The notes: generated by a model not told the origin, from the sequence alone. Counted from the stretch's first letter, positions 1 through 7,767 are shown. The stretch is DNA of 11,790 nucleotides from Clostridiales bacterium UBA3680 (GCA_002372875.1 DFJD01000085.1:3067-14856), one strand, 5' to 3'. Made by a program: numbers and translations.

Positions 1-439
1 AATTATCAAGTATGGAACAAATAAGCAAAACAGCACTTGCTCCTAGAATTTTTGCTTTATATATCATATACTCATCAACCGTAAAATCTTTTCTGAGGCA
101 GGGTAAGTCTACGGCAGAGGATATTTCCTCGAGATATTTATCGGAGCCTAAAAACCGTGTCGGCTCGGTCAATACAGATATACAATCTGCTCCGCCCTTT
201 TCATACTGCTTTGCAATATTTAAATACGGAAAGCTTTCGGATATGATACCCTTTGAAGGACTTGCCTTTTTACATTCACAAATAAATGATATTTTTTGCT
301 TTAAAAGTGCCCTTTCAAAACAAAAATCTCCTTTTGGTAGCTCTTGAGCTGTTCTTTTTGCTTCTTCTAACGAAAAAATCAGCTTTTCCGACTCGCAGCG
401 TTCCCTTGCGCTTTGGGCAAGTATTTCGAGTATGTTCAT
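1..439 (-). CDS. trpC: Indole-3-glycerol phosphate synthase, 3' end cut by window edge
   Basis: TrpC closes the indole ring, turning carboxyphenylaminodeoxyribulose 5-phosphate into indole-3-glycerol phosphate in tryptophan synthesis; it is a cytoplasmic TIM-barrel enzyme. Reading the minus strand from 439 gives 146 open codons that run off the window, a little over half of the usual ~260 residues. The family signature ICECKKASPSKG (residues 53-64) holds the expected catalytic Glu55 and Lys57. LRKDF (115-119) supplies the second catalytic lysine, Lys117. ADCISVLTEPTRFLGS (84-99) is also typical. The start ATG overlaps the trpD stop as ATGA, with GAGGTG a few bases upstream, so translation is probably coupled to trpD. 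The remaining active-site residues (a Glu and an Asn further on in the barrel) lie outside the window, so completeness cannot be judged. Identity is very secure. Confidence 0.96.
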   Translation of the reverse strand, partial: MNILEILAQSARERCESEKLIFSLEEAKRTAQELPKGDFCFERALLKQKISFICECKKASPSKGIISESFPYLNIAKQYEKGGADCISVLTEPTRFLGSDKYLEEISSAVDLPCLRKDFTVDEYMIYKAKILGASAVLLICSILDN

Positions 440-1455
440 CTGTTTGACACCTCAATTGCCTTTTTAAGAGTTGCTTCGGCTTTTCCTGATTTTATTATTT
501 CATCGGCAAGCTTTATTCCCTCGGCAAAGCTGTCTGCCTTACCTCCTATATATATAGCTGCTCCCGCATTCATAAGTACTGCTGTTTTCTTAATGCCTAA
601 ATCCTTACCCGAAAGAATATCTCTTGTTATTTTTGCGTTTTCCTCCGGAGTTCCCCCAAGCAAATCATTTTTATTGCCGAATTTTAAACCAAACTGTTCG
701 GGACTGACTGTATAGTTTTTCATCCAACCGTCTTTAAATTCGCATACTACAGTGGGAGCGCAAACGGATATTTCGTCAAGCTTTTCGGTTCCGTAAACAA
801 CCATACCTCTTTTTACACCTAAATTTATAAGAACTTGTGCTACAGGCTCAACAAGTGCTCTGTCATACACTCCGAGTAAAAACAATTTAGGACTTGCAGG
901 ATTTGTTAAAGGGCCAAGAATATTAAATACCGTTCTTATACCAAGCTCTTTTCTTATTGAGCCCACGTATTTCATCGATGTGTGATATTTCTGTGCAAAG
1001 AAGAAACAAAAGCCCACTTCATCAAGCATTTCTTTACATTTTTCGGTGTCTTGTAAAATATTGACACCCAATGCTTCAAGACAATCCGCCGTTCCGCAAA
1101 GAGAGGAAGCCGCCCTGTTTCCGTGTTTTGCTATTTTTACTCCTGCTGCTGCTGCCACAAACGCGGAGGTTGTGGAAATATTAAAGCTGTGAGCATTATC
1201 GCCTCCCGTTCCGACGATCTCCATCAGCTCCTCATCATTTTCAAATTTTATTGCCGCATCTCTCATAGCTGCAGCACAGCCCGAGATCTCATCTATTGTT
1301 TCCGCCTTAGTTGATTTTGTAGAAAGAGCTGCAAGAAAGGCGGAATTTTGTGTAGGTGAGGTTTTACCTGCCATTATTTCAGATATTACCTCGTATGCTT
1401 CATTATATGTCAAATCCTGTTTGTCGACTATTTTCTTTATTGCTTCGGATATCAT
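436..1455 (-). CDS. trpD: Anthranilate phosphoribosyltransferase
   Basis: TrpD transfers the phosphoribosyl group of PRPP to anthranilate, the second step of tryptophan synthesis. The product of 339 residues is normal length for the family. Numbered from the start chosen here, the PRPP-binding loop GTGGD is at 82-86, followed by the SFNISTTSA segment. KHGNRAASS (110-118) lines the anthranilate tunnel, FNILGPLTNP follows, and a DEIS motif lies near the metal site. The frame also has an ATG at 1461, which overlaps the trpG stop (ATGA), but the AGGAG upstream leaves only 2 bases to that codon and 8 bases to the ATG at 1455. The product of the latter (MISEAIKKIVD) also aligns better with family N termini, so I prefer 1455. 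TrpD is separate from TrpG here, not fused as in enterobacteria. It ends in an ATGA overlap with trpC. Confidence 0.97.
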   Translation of the reverse strand: MISEAIKKIVDKQDLTYNEAYEVISEIMAGKTSPTQNSAFLAALSTKSTKAETIDEISGCAAAMRDAAIKFENDEELMEIVGTGGDNAHSFNISTTSAFVAAAAGVKIAKHGNRAASSLCGTADCLEALGVNILQDTEKCKEMLDEVGFCFFFAQKYHTSMKYVGSIRKELGIRTVFNILGPLTNPASPKLFLLGVYDRALVEPVAQVLINLGVKRGMVVYGTEKLDEISVCAPTVVCEFKDGWMKNYTVSPEQFGLKFGNKNDLLGGTPEENAKITRDILSGKDLGIKKTAVLMNAGAAIYIGGKADSFAEGIKLADEIIKSGKAEATLKKAIEVSNR

Positions 1456-1457
1456 AA

Positions 1458-2027
1458 TCATATCTCCTTTATGAAATTATATAATATTTTTCTTCCGTCC
1501 GGTGTCAATATAGATTCGGGATGAAATTGCAAACCAAATGTTTTGTAATGAACATGTTGAATTGCCATTATTTCATTATTATTTGTTTTGGCTGTTACCT
1601 TAAGGCAATCGGGAATGCTTTCTGTTTTTGCGATAAGAGAATGATATCTTGCAACGGATATGGAATTAGGCAAGTCTTTAAATATATCACTGCTGTTATC
1701 AAGCGTTACCTCGGATTGCTTTCCGTGCATTATTCTTTCAGCGTAAGTTATTTCTCCTTGGAATGCCTGAACTATAGCTTGATGACCGAGACAAACTCCC
1801 AAAATAGGTATTGAGGGGGATAACTGTTTTATTGCATCAACTATGATTCCTGCATCTTCCGGTCTGCCAGGGCCCGGGGAAACTATGATCTTTTCAGGAG
1901 AGAGCTTCTTTATTTCGTCTACAGTCATGACATCATTTCTTATAACCTTAATATTAGGTTCTATTTCACCGATCATCTGATAAAGGTTGTATGAAAAACT
2001 GTCATAATTATCTATCAGTAGTATCAT
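1458..2027 (-). CDS. trpG: Anthranilate synthase component II (glutamine amidotransferase)
   Basis: TrpG hydrolyses glutamine and passes ammonia to TrpE, which makes anthranilate from chorismate. The 189 residues are the usual length for a stand-alone class I (triad) amidotransferase. It opens with ILLIDNYDSFSYN, carries SPGPGRPEDAG (50-60), and has the nucleophile elbow GVCLGH with Cys79. The His-Glu pair of the triad is in FHPES (His169, Glu171). All catalytic residues are present. The start ATG overlaps the trpE stop as ATGA, with a strong AGGAGGAGG just upstream, as expected for equimolar TrpE and TrpG. The close homologue PabA serves folate synthesis and a single subunit can serve both, but the position inside a trp operon makes TrpG the natural call. 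Confidence 0.97.
   Translation of the reverse strand: MILLIDNYDSFSYNLYQMIGEIEPNIKVIRNDVMTVDEIKKLSPEKIIVSPGPGRPEDAGIIVDAIKQLSPSIPILGVCLGHQAIVQAFQGEITYAERIMHGKQSEVTLDNSSDIFKDLPNSISVARYHSLIAKTESIPDCLKVTAKTNNNEIMAIQHVHYKTFGLQFHPESILTPDGRKILYNFIKEI
1464..1469 (-). promoter_or_regulatory. trpD ribosome binding site that decides the start
   Basis: The minus strand reads AAGGAG here. It lies 2 bases before the ATG at 1461 but 8 bases before the ATG at 1455, so the downstream Met codon is the better-placed start. Confidence 0.65.
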
Positions 2028-3487
2028 ATATCCTCCTCCTGTGCTTTTTTCAACGCCTCAATTACTGCTGCTGCCTTATTTAAACATTCGGTATATTCAT
2101 TTTCGGGAACCGAATCGGCAACTATTCCCGCTCCGCTTCTTATAAAAACTCTTCCGTTTTTTTTGAATGCGGAACGAATGGCAATACAAGTATCGAGATT
2201 TCCTGAAAAATCTATATATCCCACTGCTCCGCCATATAATCCTCTTTTGTTGTTTTCAAGCTCGGAAATAAGTGAGCAGGCTTTGATTTTCGGTGCGCCT
2301 GACAATGTTCCCGCAGGAAGAACCGACATTATCGCATCAAGGGCATCGCAATCATCCCTTATTTCTCCTCTTACGGTAGAGCCGATATGCATTACATGTG
2401 AAAACTTTTCAACATCTCTTAATTTTTCAACCTTTACCGTACCGAATTTGCTTATTTTTCCAATATCGTTTCTTCCCAGATCCACAAGCATATTATGCTC
2501 GGCAAGCTCCTTTTCATCTGCAAGAAGATCGAGTCTCAGTTTTTCATCTTCCTCGGGAGTTGCTCCCCTTTTTCTTGTTCCTGCAAGAGGAAAAGTATGT
2601 AATACTCCATCTTTAAGCTTTACAAGAGTTTCGGGAGAGGCTCCCGCAATTTCAACATCTGTTCCCGAAAAATAGAACATATACGGCGAGGGATTTGTGG
2701 TTCGCAAAACTCTGTATGTATTTAAAAGACTGCCTTCAAAATTTGCCGAAATCAGGTTTGATAAAACTATTTGAAAGATATCACCTTCGAAAATATGATG
2801 CTTAGCCTTTTCAACCATATTGCAATATTCTTCTTTTGAGAACAATGACTTTGGCTCATCGGTCAAGCCGCTCTTTTCTTCAATTATCTGAGCACCTTCC
2901 TTAATAAGTCTTTCCATGGCTTCAATTTCGGAACGTGCGATATTATAGCCCTGTTCTCCATCGGATAGAGACACATTGGAGATAAGAATTATTTTTTGCC
3001 TGTAGTTATCAAAGGCTATAACTTTGTCAAAAAGCATCAGATCCGCATTTTTAAAATGTTCTTCATCTTTTTCGGGAAGTTTTACGGTAGGTTCCGCATA
3101 TTGTATAAAATCAAATGAAAAATATCCTACAAGTCCCCCTGTGAAGGGTGGCATATTTTTTATTTTAGGTGCTCTGTATTTTGACAAAAGCTCTCTTATA
3201 TGCTCGGTTGGATTTTTTGTGGGAATGCCAACATTGTTAATATATATTTTATCATTGTCACAAGAAATCTCTGTCTTCGGATCGTAACCAAGGAATGTCC
3301 ACCTACCCCAGTTTTCCTTATCTTCACAGGATTCCAATAGATAACAATGTTTTGATACATTTTTAAGCTTCTTAACAGCTTGTATGGGAGTACAGATGTC
3401 GGACATGATTTCAGTTGAAACAGGTACTATATCGTATCCCATTTCACGATATTTTTTAATCTGTTCGTAAGACATTGACAATTTCAT
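2024..3487 (-). CDS. trpE: Anthranilate synthase component I
   Basis: TrpE converts chorismate plus ammonia (from TrpG) to anthranilate, the committed step of tryptophan synthesis. The 487 residues are normal length. The N-terminal domain has the LLES motif (50-53), the element known to bind feedback-inhibiting tryptophan, so allosteric control is likely intact. The chorismate-binding C-terminal domain shows NPSPYMFY (265-272), ASPETL (283-288), PLAGTRKRG (300-308), DLGRNDIGK (336-344), PAGTLSGAPK (391-400) and GAGIVADS (452-459). LLES and NPSPYMFY favour TrpE over the paralogue PabB. The start ATG is preceded by GGAGG with a 6-base spacer; a Met at residue 5 is a weaker alternative. It is the first gene of the operon, downstream of a T-box leader, and its end overlaps trpG. 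Confidence 0.97.
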   Translation of the reverse strand: MKLSMSYEQIKKYREMGYDIVPVSTEIMSDICTPIQAVKKLKNVSKHCYLLESCEDKENWGRWTFLGYDPKTEISCDNDKIYINNVGIPTKNPTEHIRELLSKYRAPKIKNMPPFTGGLVGYFSFDFIQYAEPTVKLPEKDEEHFKNADLMLFDKVIAFDNYRQKIILISNVSLSDGEQGYNIARSEIEAMERLIKEGAQIIEEKSGLTDEPKSLFSKEEYCNMVEKAKHHIFEGDIFQIVLSNLISANFEGSLLNTYRVLRTTNPSPYMFYFSGTDVEIAGASPETLVKLKDGVLHTFPLAGTRKRGATPEEDEKLRLDLLADEKELAEHNMLVDLGRNDIGKISKFGTVKVEKLRDVEKFSHVMHIGSTVRGEIRDDCDALDAIMSVLPAGTLSGAPKIKACSLISELENNKRGLYGGAVGYIDFSGNLDTCIAIRSAFKKNGRVFIRSGAGIVADSVPENEYTECLNKAAAVIEALKKAQEEDI

Positions 3488-3540
3488 AGAGCACCTCCGT
3501 AACTTTGTGTTTTAGATCGGACGGACTTTTATTTTTTCAC

Positions 3541-3578
3541 AAAAAAAGTCCTTGACCAAGTTATACTCAGTCAAGGAC
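3541..3578 (-). terminator. Regulated intrinsic terminator of the trp T-box
   Basis: On the minus strand GTCCTTGAC (3570-3578) pairs perfectly over 9 bp with GTCAAGGAC (3548-3556) and is followed by seven T (3541-3547). It should form when charged tRNA-Trp prevents the antiterminator. The trpE ribosome binding site and start follow about 55 bases downstream. Confidence 0.92.
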
Positions 3579-3818
3579 GAATAGTTAAATATCCGCGGTG
3601 CCACCTTGTTTCACGACAAAGTCGTGCTCTCAGCGAGATACAGACATATCTCCGACAACTTACGTATGCCAACACGTCACAGAATACTCTGTCATAAAGA
3701 CATTTGACTGTGCCCTCAGCGGTCCATTTGACAGCTTGTTTTTCACCCGACTCTCACCTACACGGGCTCTCTGTGGAAGCATCACTGCCTTTATCTCCGC
3801 CTCAACGGTTTTTAATTA
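3541..3818 (-). promoter_or_regulatory. T-box leader responsive to tRNA-Trp, upstream of trpE
   Basis: This RNA leader senses uncharged tRNA and controls transcription into trpEGDC. The antiterminator (3572-3608) is textbook: CAAGG (3604-3608) pairs with CCUUG (3572-3576). Between its strands sits the seven-base bulge UGGCACC (3597-3603), and GCGGAUA (3590-3596) pairs with UAUUCGU (3577-3583). The CCUUG strand is also part of the terminator stem, so the two folds exclude each other. The last base of the bulge's UGGC would pair with discriminator base G of a tRNA ending GCCA, as tRNA-Trp does. In stem I, UGG (3724-3726) is followed by ACCGC, which pairs back to GCGG near the 5' end; this is the expected position of the specifier, reading Trp. 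GA/UGA bases beside that stem fit a kink-turn. A perfect 6-bp hairpin at 3612-3626 (CACGAC/GTCGTG) fits stem III. The 5' end is estimated from the promoter. Confidence 0.93.
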
Positions 3819-3824
3819 GGTATC

Positions 3825-3852
3825 ATTATAATACTTTTTTTGTATTTGTCAA
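3825..3852 (-). promoter_or_regulatory. Promoter of the trp operon
   Basis: The minus strand has a perfect -35 TTGACA (3847-3852), a 16-base spacer and a perfect -10 TATAAT (3825-3830). The start site should be near 3818, which leaves room for a full T-box leader. The -35 box lies only about 30 bases beyond the pilT stop. I see no terminator between them, so pilT transcripts may also enter the leader and be gated by it. Confidence 0.85.
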
Positions 3853-3881
3853 CAGTTTTTTTACTATATTATAAAATTCTT

Positions 3882-5024
3882 TTAATACATCATACCGACT
3901 TCATCGCCTGCCATATTATTAAGCTTGTTATACTTAACATTATCTTCATAGGCACTTACAAGGTCGCTTCTACCCATAGATTTAACAAATCTCTTTAAGT
4001 CGTCTTCATGCACACATTTTTCAACAGCTGATTCCATGGTGCATTTTCCCTCACAAACAAGGTTTGCAAGTGACTTATCAAGAAGGATCATACCTTCATT
4101 TGCACCTGTTTGTATTGCGGAGTCAATCTGGAAAGTTTTACCCTCTCTTATCATGTTGAGAACCGCATCATTACAAACGAGAACCTCCAAAGCCGCACAA
4201 CGACCGCCTCCTATTTTAGGCACAAGAGTTTGGGTAATAACAGCTTTCATAACCGAAGCAAGCTGAGCCTTTATCTGCTGTTGCTGCTCGGCGGGGAAAA
4301 CGTCGATAATTCTGTCCACGGTTTTGGCTGCACCTGTCGTATGAAGAGTTGAGAAAACAAGGTGTCCTGTCTCTGCAGCGGTTACGGCAGCTGCGATGGT
4401 CTCGAAGTCACGCATCTCTCCGACGAGAATAACATCGGGGTCTTCACGCAGTGCAGAACGCAAAGCGGCAGCAAAAGACTTAACATCACGGCCGATTTCT
4501 CTTTGGTTTACAACCGCCTGTTTATTGTGGAATTTGTACTCGACGGGATCCTCTGCTGTAAGTATATGACACTTTCTGTGCTGGTTTGCATAATCTATCA
4601 TTGATGCAAGAGATGTGGATTTTCCGGAACCTGTAGGACCTGTAACAAGAACAAGACCTCTGGGAAGCATAGCAAAGTCCTTGAATATATCGGGAAGACC
4701 AAGCTTTTCCATGGGAGGAATAGTTTCGTTAAGGGCTCTGAATACGGCAGCCATCTTACCATCTTCACGGAAGATATTTGCTCTGTATCTGTTACCGTAC
4801 TTATCCTCAAAGGAAAAGTCGACATCGTTGCCCTGGTCGAAATGATCGTTCTGTGCATCAGACATAAGATTTCTGAGCATTTCGATATAATCACTCTTGT
4901 CAAAAATACCTTCTGTACGGGTCATTTCACCGTCAATTCTCATTATTGGCGCATTACCGGGCACGAGATGAAGGTCGGATGCCCCCTGAGCTCTTACATA
5001 TTCCAAAATTGTTGCTAAATCCAT
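3882..5024 (-). CDS. pilT: Type IV pilus retraction ATPase PilT
   Basis: PilT is a hexameric cytoplasmic ATPase that depolymerises type IV pili and so drives twitching or pulls attached cells to surfaces. At 380 residues it is slightly longer than the usual ~345-370. The N-terminal part (ASDLHLVPGNAP, 15-26) is the usual PilT/GspE entry. Walker A is GPTGSGKS (129-136), the Asp box EDPVEYKF (158-165), Walker B DPDVILVGEMRD (195-206), and the His box TGHLVFSTLHT (219-229). The C-terminal ALEVLVCND, IREGKTFQI and IQTGANEGM segments are diagnostic of PilT rather than PilB, as is the absence of a tetracysteine zinc site. AAAGGAGAG lies 7 bases before the ATG. It follows pilB by 76 bases on the same strand, probably as one transcription unit. 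The usual neighbour pilC is absent; the trp operon lies downstream. Confidence 0.95.
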   Translation of the reverse strand: MDLATILEYVRAQGASDLHLVPGNAPIMRIDGEMTRTEGIFDKSDYIEMLRNLMSDAQNDHFDQGNDVDFSFEDKYGNRYRANIFREDGKMAAVFRALNETIPPMEKLGLPDIFKDFAMLPRGLVLVTGPTGSGKSTSLASMIDYANQHRKCHILTAEDPVEYKFHNKQAVVNQREIGRDVKSFAAALRSALREDPDVILVGEMRDFETIAAAVTAAETGHLVFSTLHTTGAAKTVDRIIDVFPAEQQQQIKAQLASVMKAVITQTLVPKIGGGRCAALEVLVCNDAVLNMIREGKTFQIDSAIQTGANEGMILLDKSLANLVCEGKCTMESAVEKCVHEDDLKRFVKSMGRSDLVSAYEDNVKYNKLNNMAGDEVGMMY

Positions 5025-5100
5025 TCAAACACTCTCCTTTAAATAATATAATTTCGCATTTTTCTTTTCCCCTTTGAGAATATATAAAACGCGTTAAAAA

Positions 5101-6786
5101 TCAATCGATGGAATAGATTATTTTCTCTATTTCACTAAAACTTGTGTCGCCTCTTTTGGCAGCATCTATAGCTCGATCTTTAAGAAATTTTGTACCGATG
5201 CTCTTTTGATATTCCTTAAGCTCGGAAGTATCGGCACCTCTTGAAATGAGCTCTCTGAATTTTGAGTCAACATCGATAACCTCATATATTGCAAGACGCC
5301 CCTTAAAGCCTGTGTAGTTACATTCTTCACAACCCTGAGGTGAATAAAGCTCTGTTGCCTCGTTATCGATAAGCTCCTGTTGCATGGGTGAGAGCTGTTC
5401 CATTTTCTTGCAATTCGGGCAAAGCTTTTTAAGAAGTCTTTGTGCAATGATTCCGCTGACAGAAGAACCTATAAGATATGACTCAATACCCATATCTATA
5501 ACTCTGACTATGGTGGAGCAGGCATCATTGGTATGGATAGTTGCAAGAACAAGGTGTCCTGTAATAGCGGCTCTTACACCGATTGCCGCAGTTTCACCAT
5601 CTCTGATCTCACCGATCATAATAACGTCGGGATCCTGACGGAGGATAGCCTTAAGAGCAGCTGCGAAGGTCATGCCCGCTTTATCGTTTGTCTGCACCTG
5701 ATTAACACCTGAAAGAGGTTTCTCAACGGGGTCTTCGACAGTGATAACGTTTACATTCTTCTTTACACACTCGCTCAAAGCGGCATAAAGGGTTGTAGTT
5801 TTACCCGAACCTGTAGGTCCTGTAACAAATATAACTCCGTTGGGAGACTTTAGCATTTTTTCAAGTTTTGCTTCGTTTTCGGGTTCCATACCGAGGTTTT
5901 TAACGCTTAACAAATCTTCCTTGGAAGCATCATTTGAAAGCAAACGCAAAACTATCTTTTCTCCGTGTATTGTCGGCATGGCGGATACACGCAGGTCACA
6001 ATGAATATTGTTTTGATTGAATTTGAAACGACCGTCCTGAGGCACTCTCTTTTCGGCAATATTCATTCCGCTTAATATCTTAAGACGGGTAACAATGGAA
6101 TTATGTGCGGCAATGTTGAATGTAGAGTGGTTTATAAGGTCACCGTTGATTCTGATACGCACATTAACAACCTTTTCAAAAGGCTCGATATGAATATCGG
6201 AGGCACCTCTCATATAAGCCTGGGCAACAATGGAGTTGACCAGCTTAACAACAGGTGTACCGTTGATCTCTTCATCATCTTCATTTACATCATCATCGGG
6301 AGCATCTTGCGAAAACTCCATATTAAGGTCGTCAACAACGCTATCCATGGTGTTATCTTCATAGTAATGATCGATACACCATGCAATATCATCCTTCGTT
6401 GCCATGACCACTGCAACATCTCTGCCTGACATGGCCGCGATCTCGTCGAATGAATAATAATCGAAGGGATCGGCTGTGGCTACAACAAGCATATTGTTGG
6501 AATAGTCGATGGGAACCATATTGAAATGTCTTGCCGATGCAACCGGTATTGTATTAAGAGCTGTGGGCTCTATGTTGTACTGTCGAAGATCTATGTACTG
6601 AAGGTTGTTTGCCCTTGCCATAACCTCCATAACCTGTTTTTGTGTTACATAACCGAGTTCAACGACAAGATCTCCCAAACGTTTATCCGGAGCCTCTTTC
6701 TGAGCGGCAAGTGCTCTATCTAACTGTTCTTGTTTAATAAGTCCGCCTTGAATGAGAAGCTGACCTAACGGAGCTGATTTTCTCAT
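5101..6786 (-). CDS. pilB: Type IV pilus assembly ATPase PilB (GspE family) with MshEN N-terminal module
   Basis: PilB is the cytoplasmic hexameric ATPase that powers pilus extension. The 561 residues are normal length. Residues 6-60 contain two successive LG-type repeats, PLGQLLIQGG followed by LxxALAAQ, and RLGDLVVELGYV (36-47); this resembles the MshEN domain, which binds cyclic di-GMP in MshE and some PilB proteins. A strongly acidic linker spans about 157-175. The ATPase core has Walker A GPTGSGKT (323-330), Asp box EDPVE (351-355), Walker B DPDVIMIGEIRD (385-396) and His box TGHLVLATIHT (409-419). The zinc-binding tetracysteine typical of GspE/PilB is intact (Cys456, Cys459, Cys486, Cys489). 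AAGGAAGGGG precedes the ATG. A type II secretion GspE is the main alternative, but pilT next door and pilD divergent favour pili. No confident promoter was found upstream. Confidence 0.94.
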   Translation of the reverse strand: MRKSAPLGQLLIQGGLIKQEQLDRALAAQKEAPDKRLGDLVVELGYVTQKQVMEVMARANNLQYIDLRQYNIEPTALNTIPVASARHFNMVPIDYSNNMLVVATADPFDYYSFDEIAAMSGRDVAVVMATKDDIAWCIDHYYEDNTMDSVVDDLNMEFSQDAPDDDVNEDDEEINGTPVVKLVNSIVAQAYMRGASDIHIEPFEKVVNVRIRINGDLINHSTFNIAAHNSIVTRLKILSGMNIAEKRVPQDGRFKFNQNNIHCDLRVSAMPTIHGEKIVLRLLSNDASKEDLLSVKNLGMEPENEAKLEKMLKSPNGVIFVTGPTGSGKTTTLYAALSECVKKNVNVITVEDPVEKPLSGVNQVQTNDKAGMTFAAALKAILRQDPDVIMIGEIRDGETAAIGVRAAITGHLVLATIHTNDACSTIVRVIDMGIESYLIGSSVSGIIAQRLLKKLCPNCKKMEQLSPMQQELIDNEATELYSPQGCEECNYTGFKGRLAIYEVIDVDSKFRELISRGADTSELKEYQKSIGTKFLKDRAIDAAKRGDTSFSEIEKIIYSID

Positions 6787-6812
6787 ATAATTCCCCTTCC
6801 TTTTTATTTATC

Positions 6813-6841
6813 TTGCTAATAATCAAATCTTGTGATATAAT
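6813..6841 (+). promoter_or_regulatory. Predicted extended -10 promoter of pilD
   Basis: TTGCTA (6813-6818), a 17-base spacer, then TGATATAAT, which is an extended -10 with TATAAT at 6836-6841. The start site would be near 6848, about 50 bases before the pilD start codon and just before the inverted repeat at 6855-6873. Confidence 0.65.
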
Positions 6842-6854
6842 TCGTAAACAATAA

Positions 6855-6873
6855 GTTTCGATTTATTCGAAAC
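6855..6873. repeat. Perfect inverted repeat GTTTCGA-N5-TCGAAAC in the pilB/pilD intergenic region
   Basis: Two perfectly complementary 7-base arms enclose TTTAT. The repeat lies between the predicted pilD start site and its ribosome binding site, and upstream of the divergent pilB gene. No T tract follows, so it is not an intrinsic terminator. It could be an operator for a dimeric regulator or a small 5' UTR hairpin; the sequence does not decide between these. Confidence 0.7.
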
Positions 6874-6897
6874 CATATCTAAGGAGGTGCACGCATC

Positions 6898-7692
6898 TTG
6901 AATGCAGCAACAATAGCAATAAATATTTTTATCCCACTGATGTTTTTCCTGTACGGTATTTGCATAGGAAGCTTTCTGAATGTAGTAATCTACAGGCTTC
7001 CACTGGAGATCCCCGTTTATAAAGGACGATCCTTCTGTCCGAAATGTAACAATTCTCTGCACGCGGTAGACTTGGTACCGATATTCAGCTTTTTGTTCCT
7101 TAAAGGAAAATGCAGATACTGCGGCGATAAAATATCACTCAGATATCCTGCGTTTGAAACACTTACGGGAATAATGTTCTTGCTTTGCTACCTGGCATAC
7201 GGTTTAACATGGTATACCATTGTAGGCTGTGCATTGATGAGCATCCTGATCTGTATTGCAATGATAGATTATGATACAATGATCGTTTTTGATCGCTGGC
7301 ACTTTATACTTCTTGCCCTTGCCGTTTGTTCCTATTTTGCGCAAAAGCAAATTGCGGGAACAGTTTATCCGGAAATAACTCTCTTAAGCAGAATACTTGG
7401 TTCTGTAGTTGTGGGAGGCGGCCTTTTGATACTGGCTCTTGTAACCGGAGGTGTGGGACTCGGAGATGTGAAGCTGATGGCTGTAATGGGACTGATATTA
7501 GGTCTTAAACTGAACATCATGGCTTTCTTTCTGGCTTATATCATTGCTGCAATATGCATGTTAAAACCGTTGATAACCAAAAAAGTCAAATCCAAAACCG
7601 AAGTACCTATGGTTCCATTTTTCGCAATAAGCTGTGCTACAGCTTTCTTATACGGTGATCGTATCATAAGCTGGTACTTTAATTTATTTTAA
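6898..7692 (+). CDS. pilD: Prepilin peptidase / N-methyltransferase (A24 family)
   Basis: PilD is a polytopic membrane aspartic protease that cleaves the leader of prepilins and methylates the new N terminus. At 264 residues it has the usual length. The N-terminal segment ends in CIGSFLNVVIYRLP (22-35), typical of the family. A cytosolic domain carries two Cys pairs (Cys47/Cys50, Cys72/Cys75), the zinc motif of bifunctional enzymes. The two catalytic aspartates are expected at Asp124 (in MIDYD) and Asp190 (in GVGLGDVKL). Several hydrophobic helices span the remainder. The start is TTG: AAGGAGG stands 10 bases ahead, no in-frame ATG occurs until codon 15, and starting there would cut the first membrane helix. 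It is divergent from pilB-pilT, so the motors and the processing enzyme can share control. No clear terminator separates it from the pectate lyase gene 75 bases downstream. Confidence 0.94.
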   Translation: MNAATIAINIFIPLMFFLYGICIGSFLNVVIYRLPLEIPVYKGRSFCPKCNNSLHAVDLVPIFSFLFLKGKCRYCGDKISLRYPAFETLTGIMFLLCYLAYGLTWYTIVGCALMSILICIAMIDYDTMIVFDRWHFILLALAVCSYFAQKQIAGTVYPEITLLSRILGSVVVGGGLLILALVTGGVGLGDVKLMAVMGLILGLKLNIMAFFLAYIIAAICMLKPLITKKVKSKTEVPMVPFFAISCATAFLYGDRIISWYFNLF

Positions 7693-7767
7693 AGCAATTT
7701 AACGATTATGTCAATAGCTTGATTTATTTTTCTTAACGGGTTTCGTATAATAAAGGGAGGATCAATA
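7693..7767 (+). other. Short pilD-pectate lyase gap without a visible terminator
   Basis: Seventy-five AT-rich bases separate the two plus-strand genes. No hairpin followed by T residues is evident, so read-through from pilD into the pectate lyase gene is possible. A TATAAT at 7746-7751 would place the start of transcription on top of the GGGAGG site and has no -35 box at normal spacing, so no separate promoter is called. Confidence 0.4.

Noticed and set aside
2163..2675. 170-codon open frame on the plus strand opposite trpE
   Set aside because: It has a Ser/Pro-rich composition, no recognisable domain, and full overlap with well-conserved trpE.
5101..6786. PilB as a type II secretion or competence ATPase
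   Set aside because: It cannot be fully excluded, but adjacent pilT and a divergent prepilin peptidase favour a retractable type IV pilus.
7746..7751. TATAAT before the pectate lyase gene as a promoter
   Set aside because: Transcription would start at the ribosome binding site, and the nearest TTGATT is 21 bases away, so it is poorly spaced.
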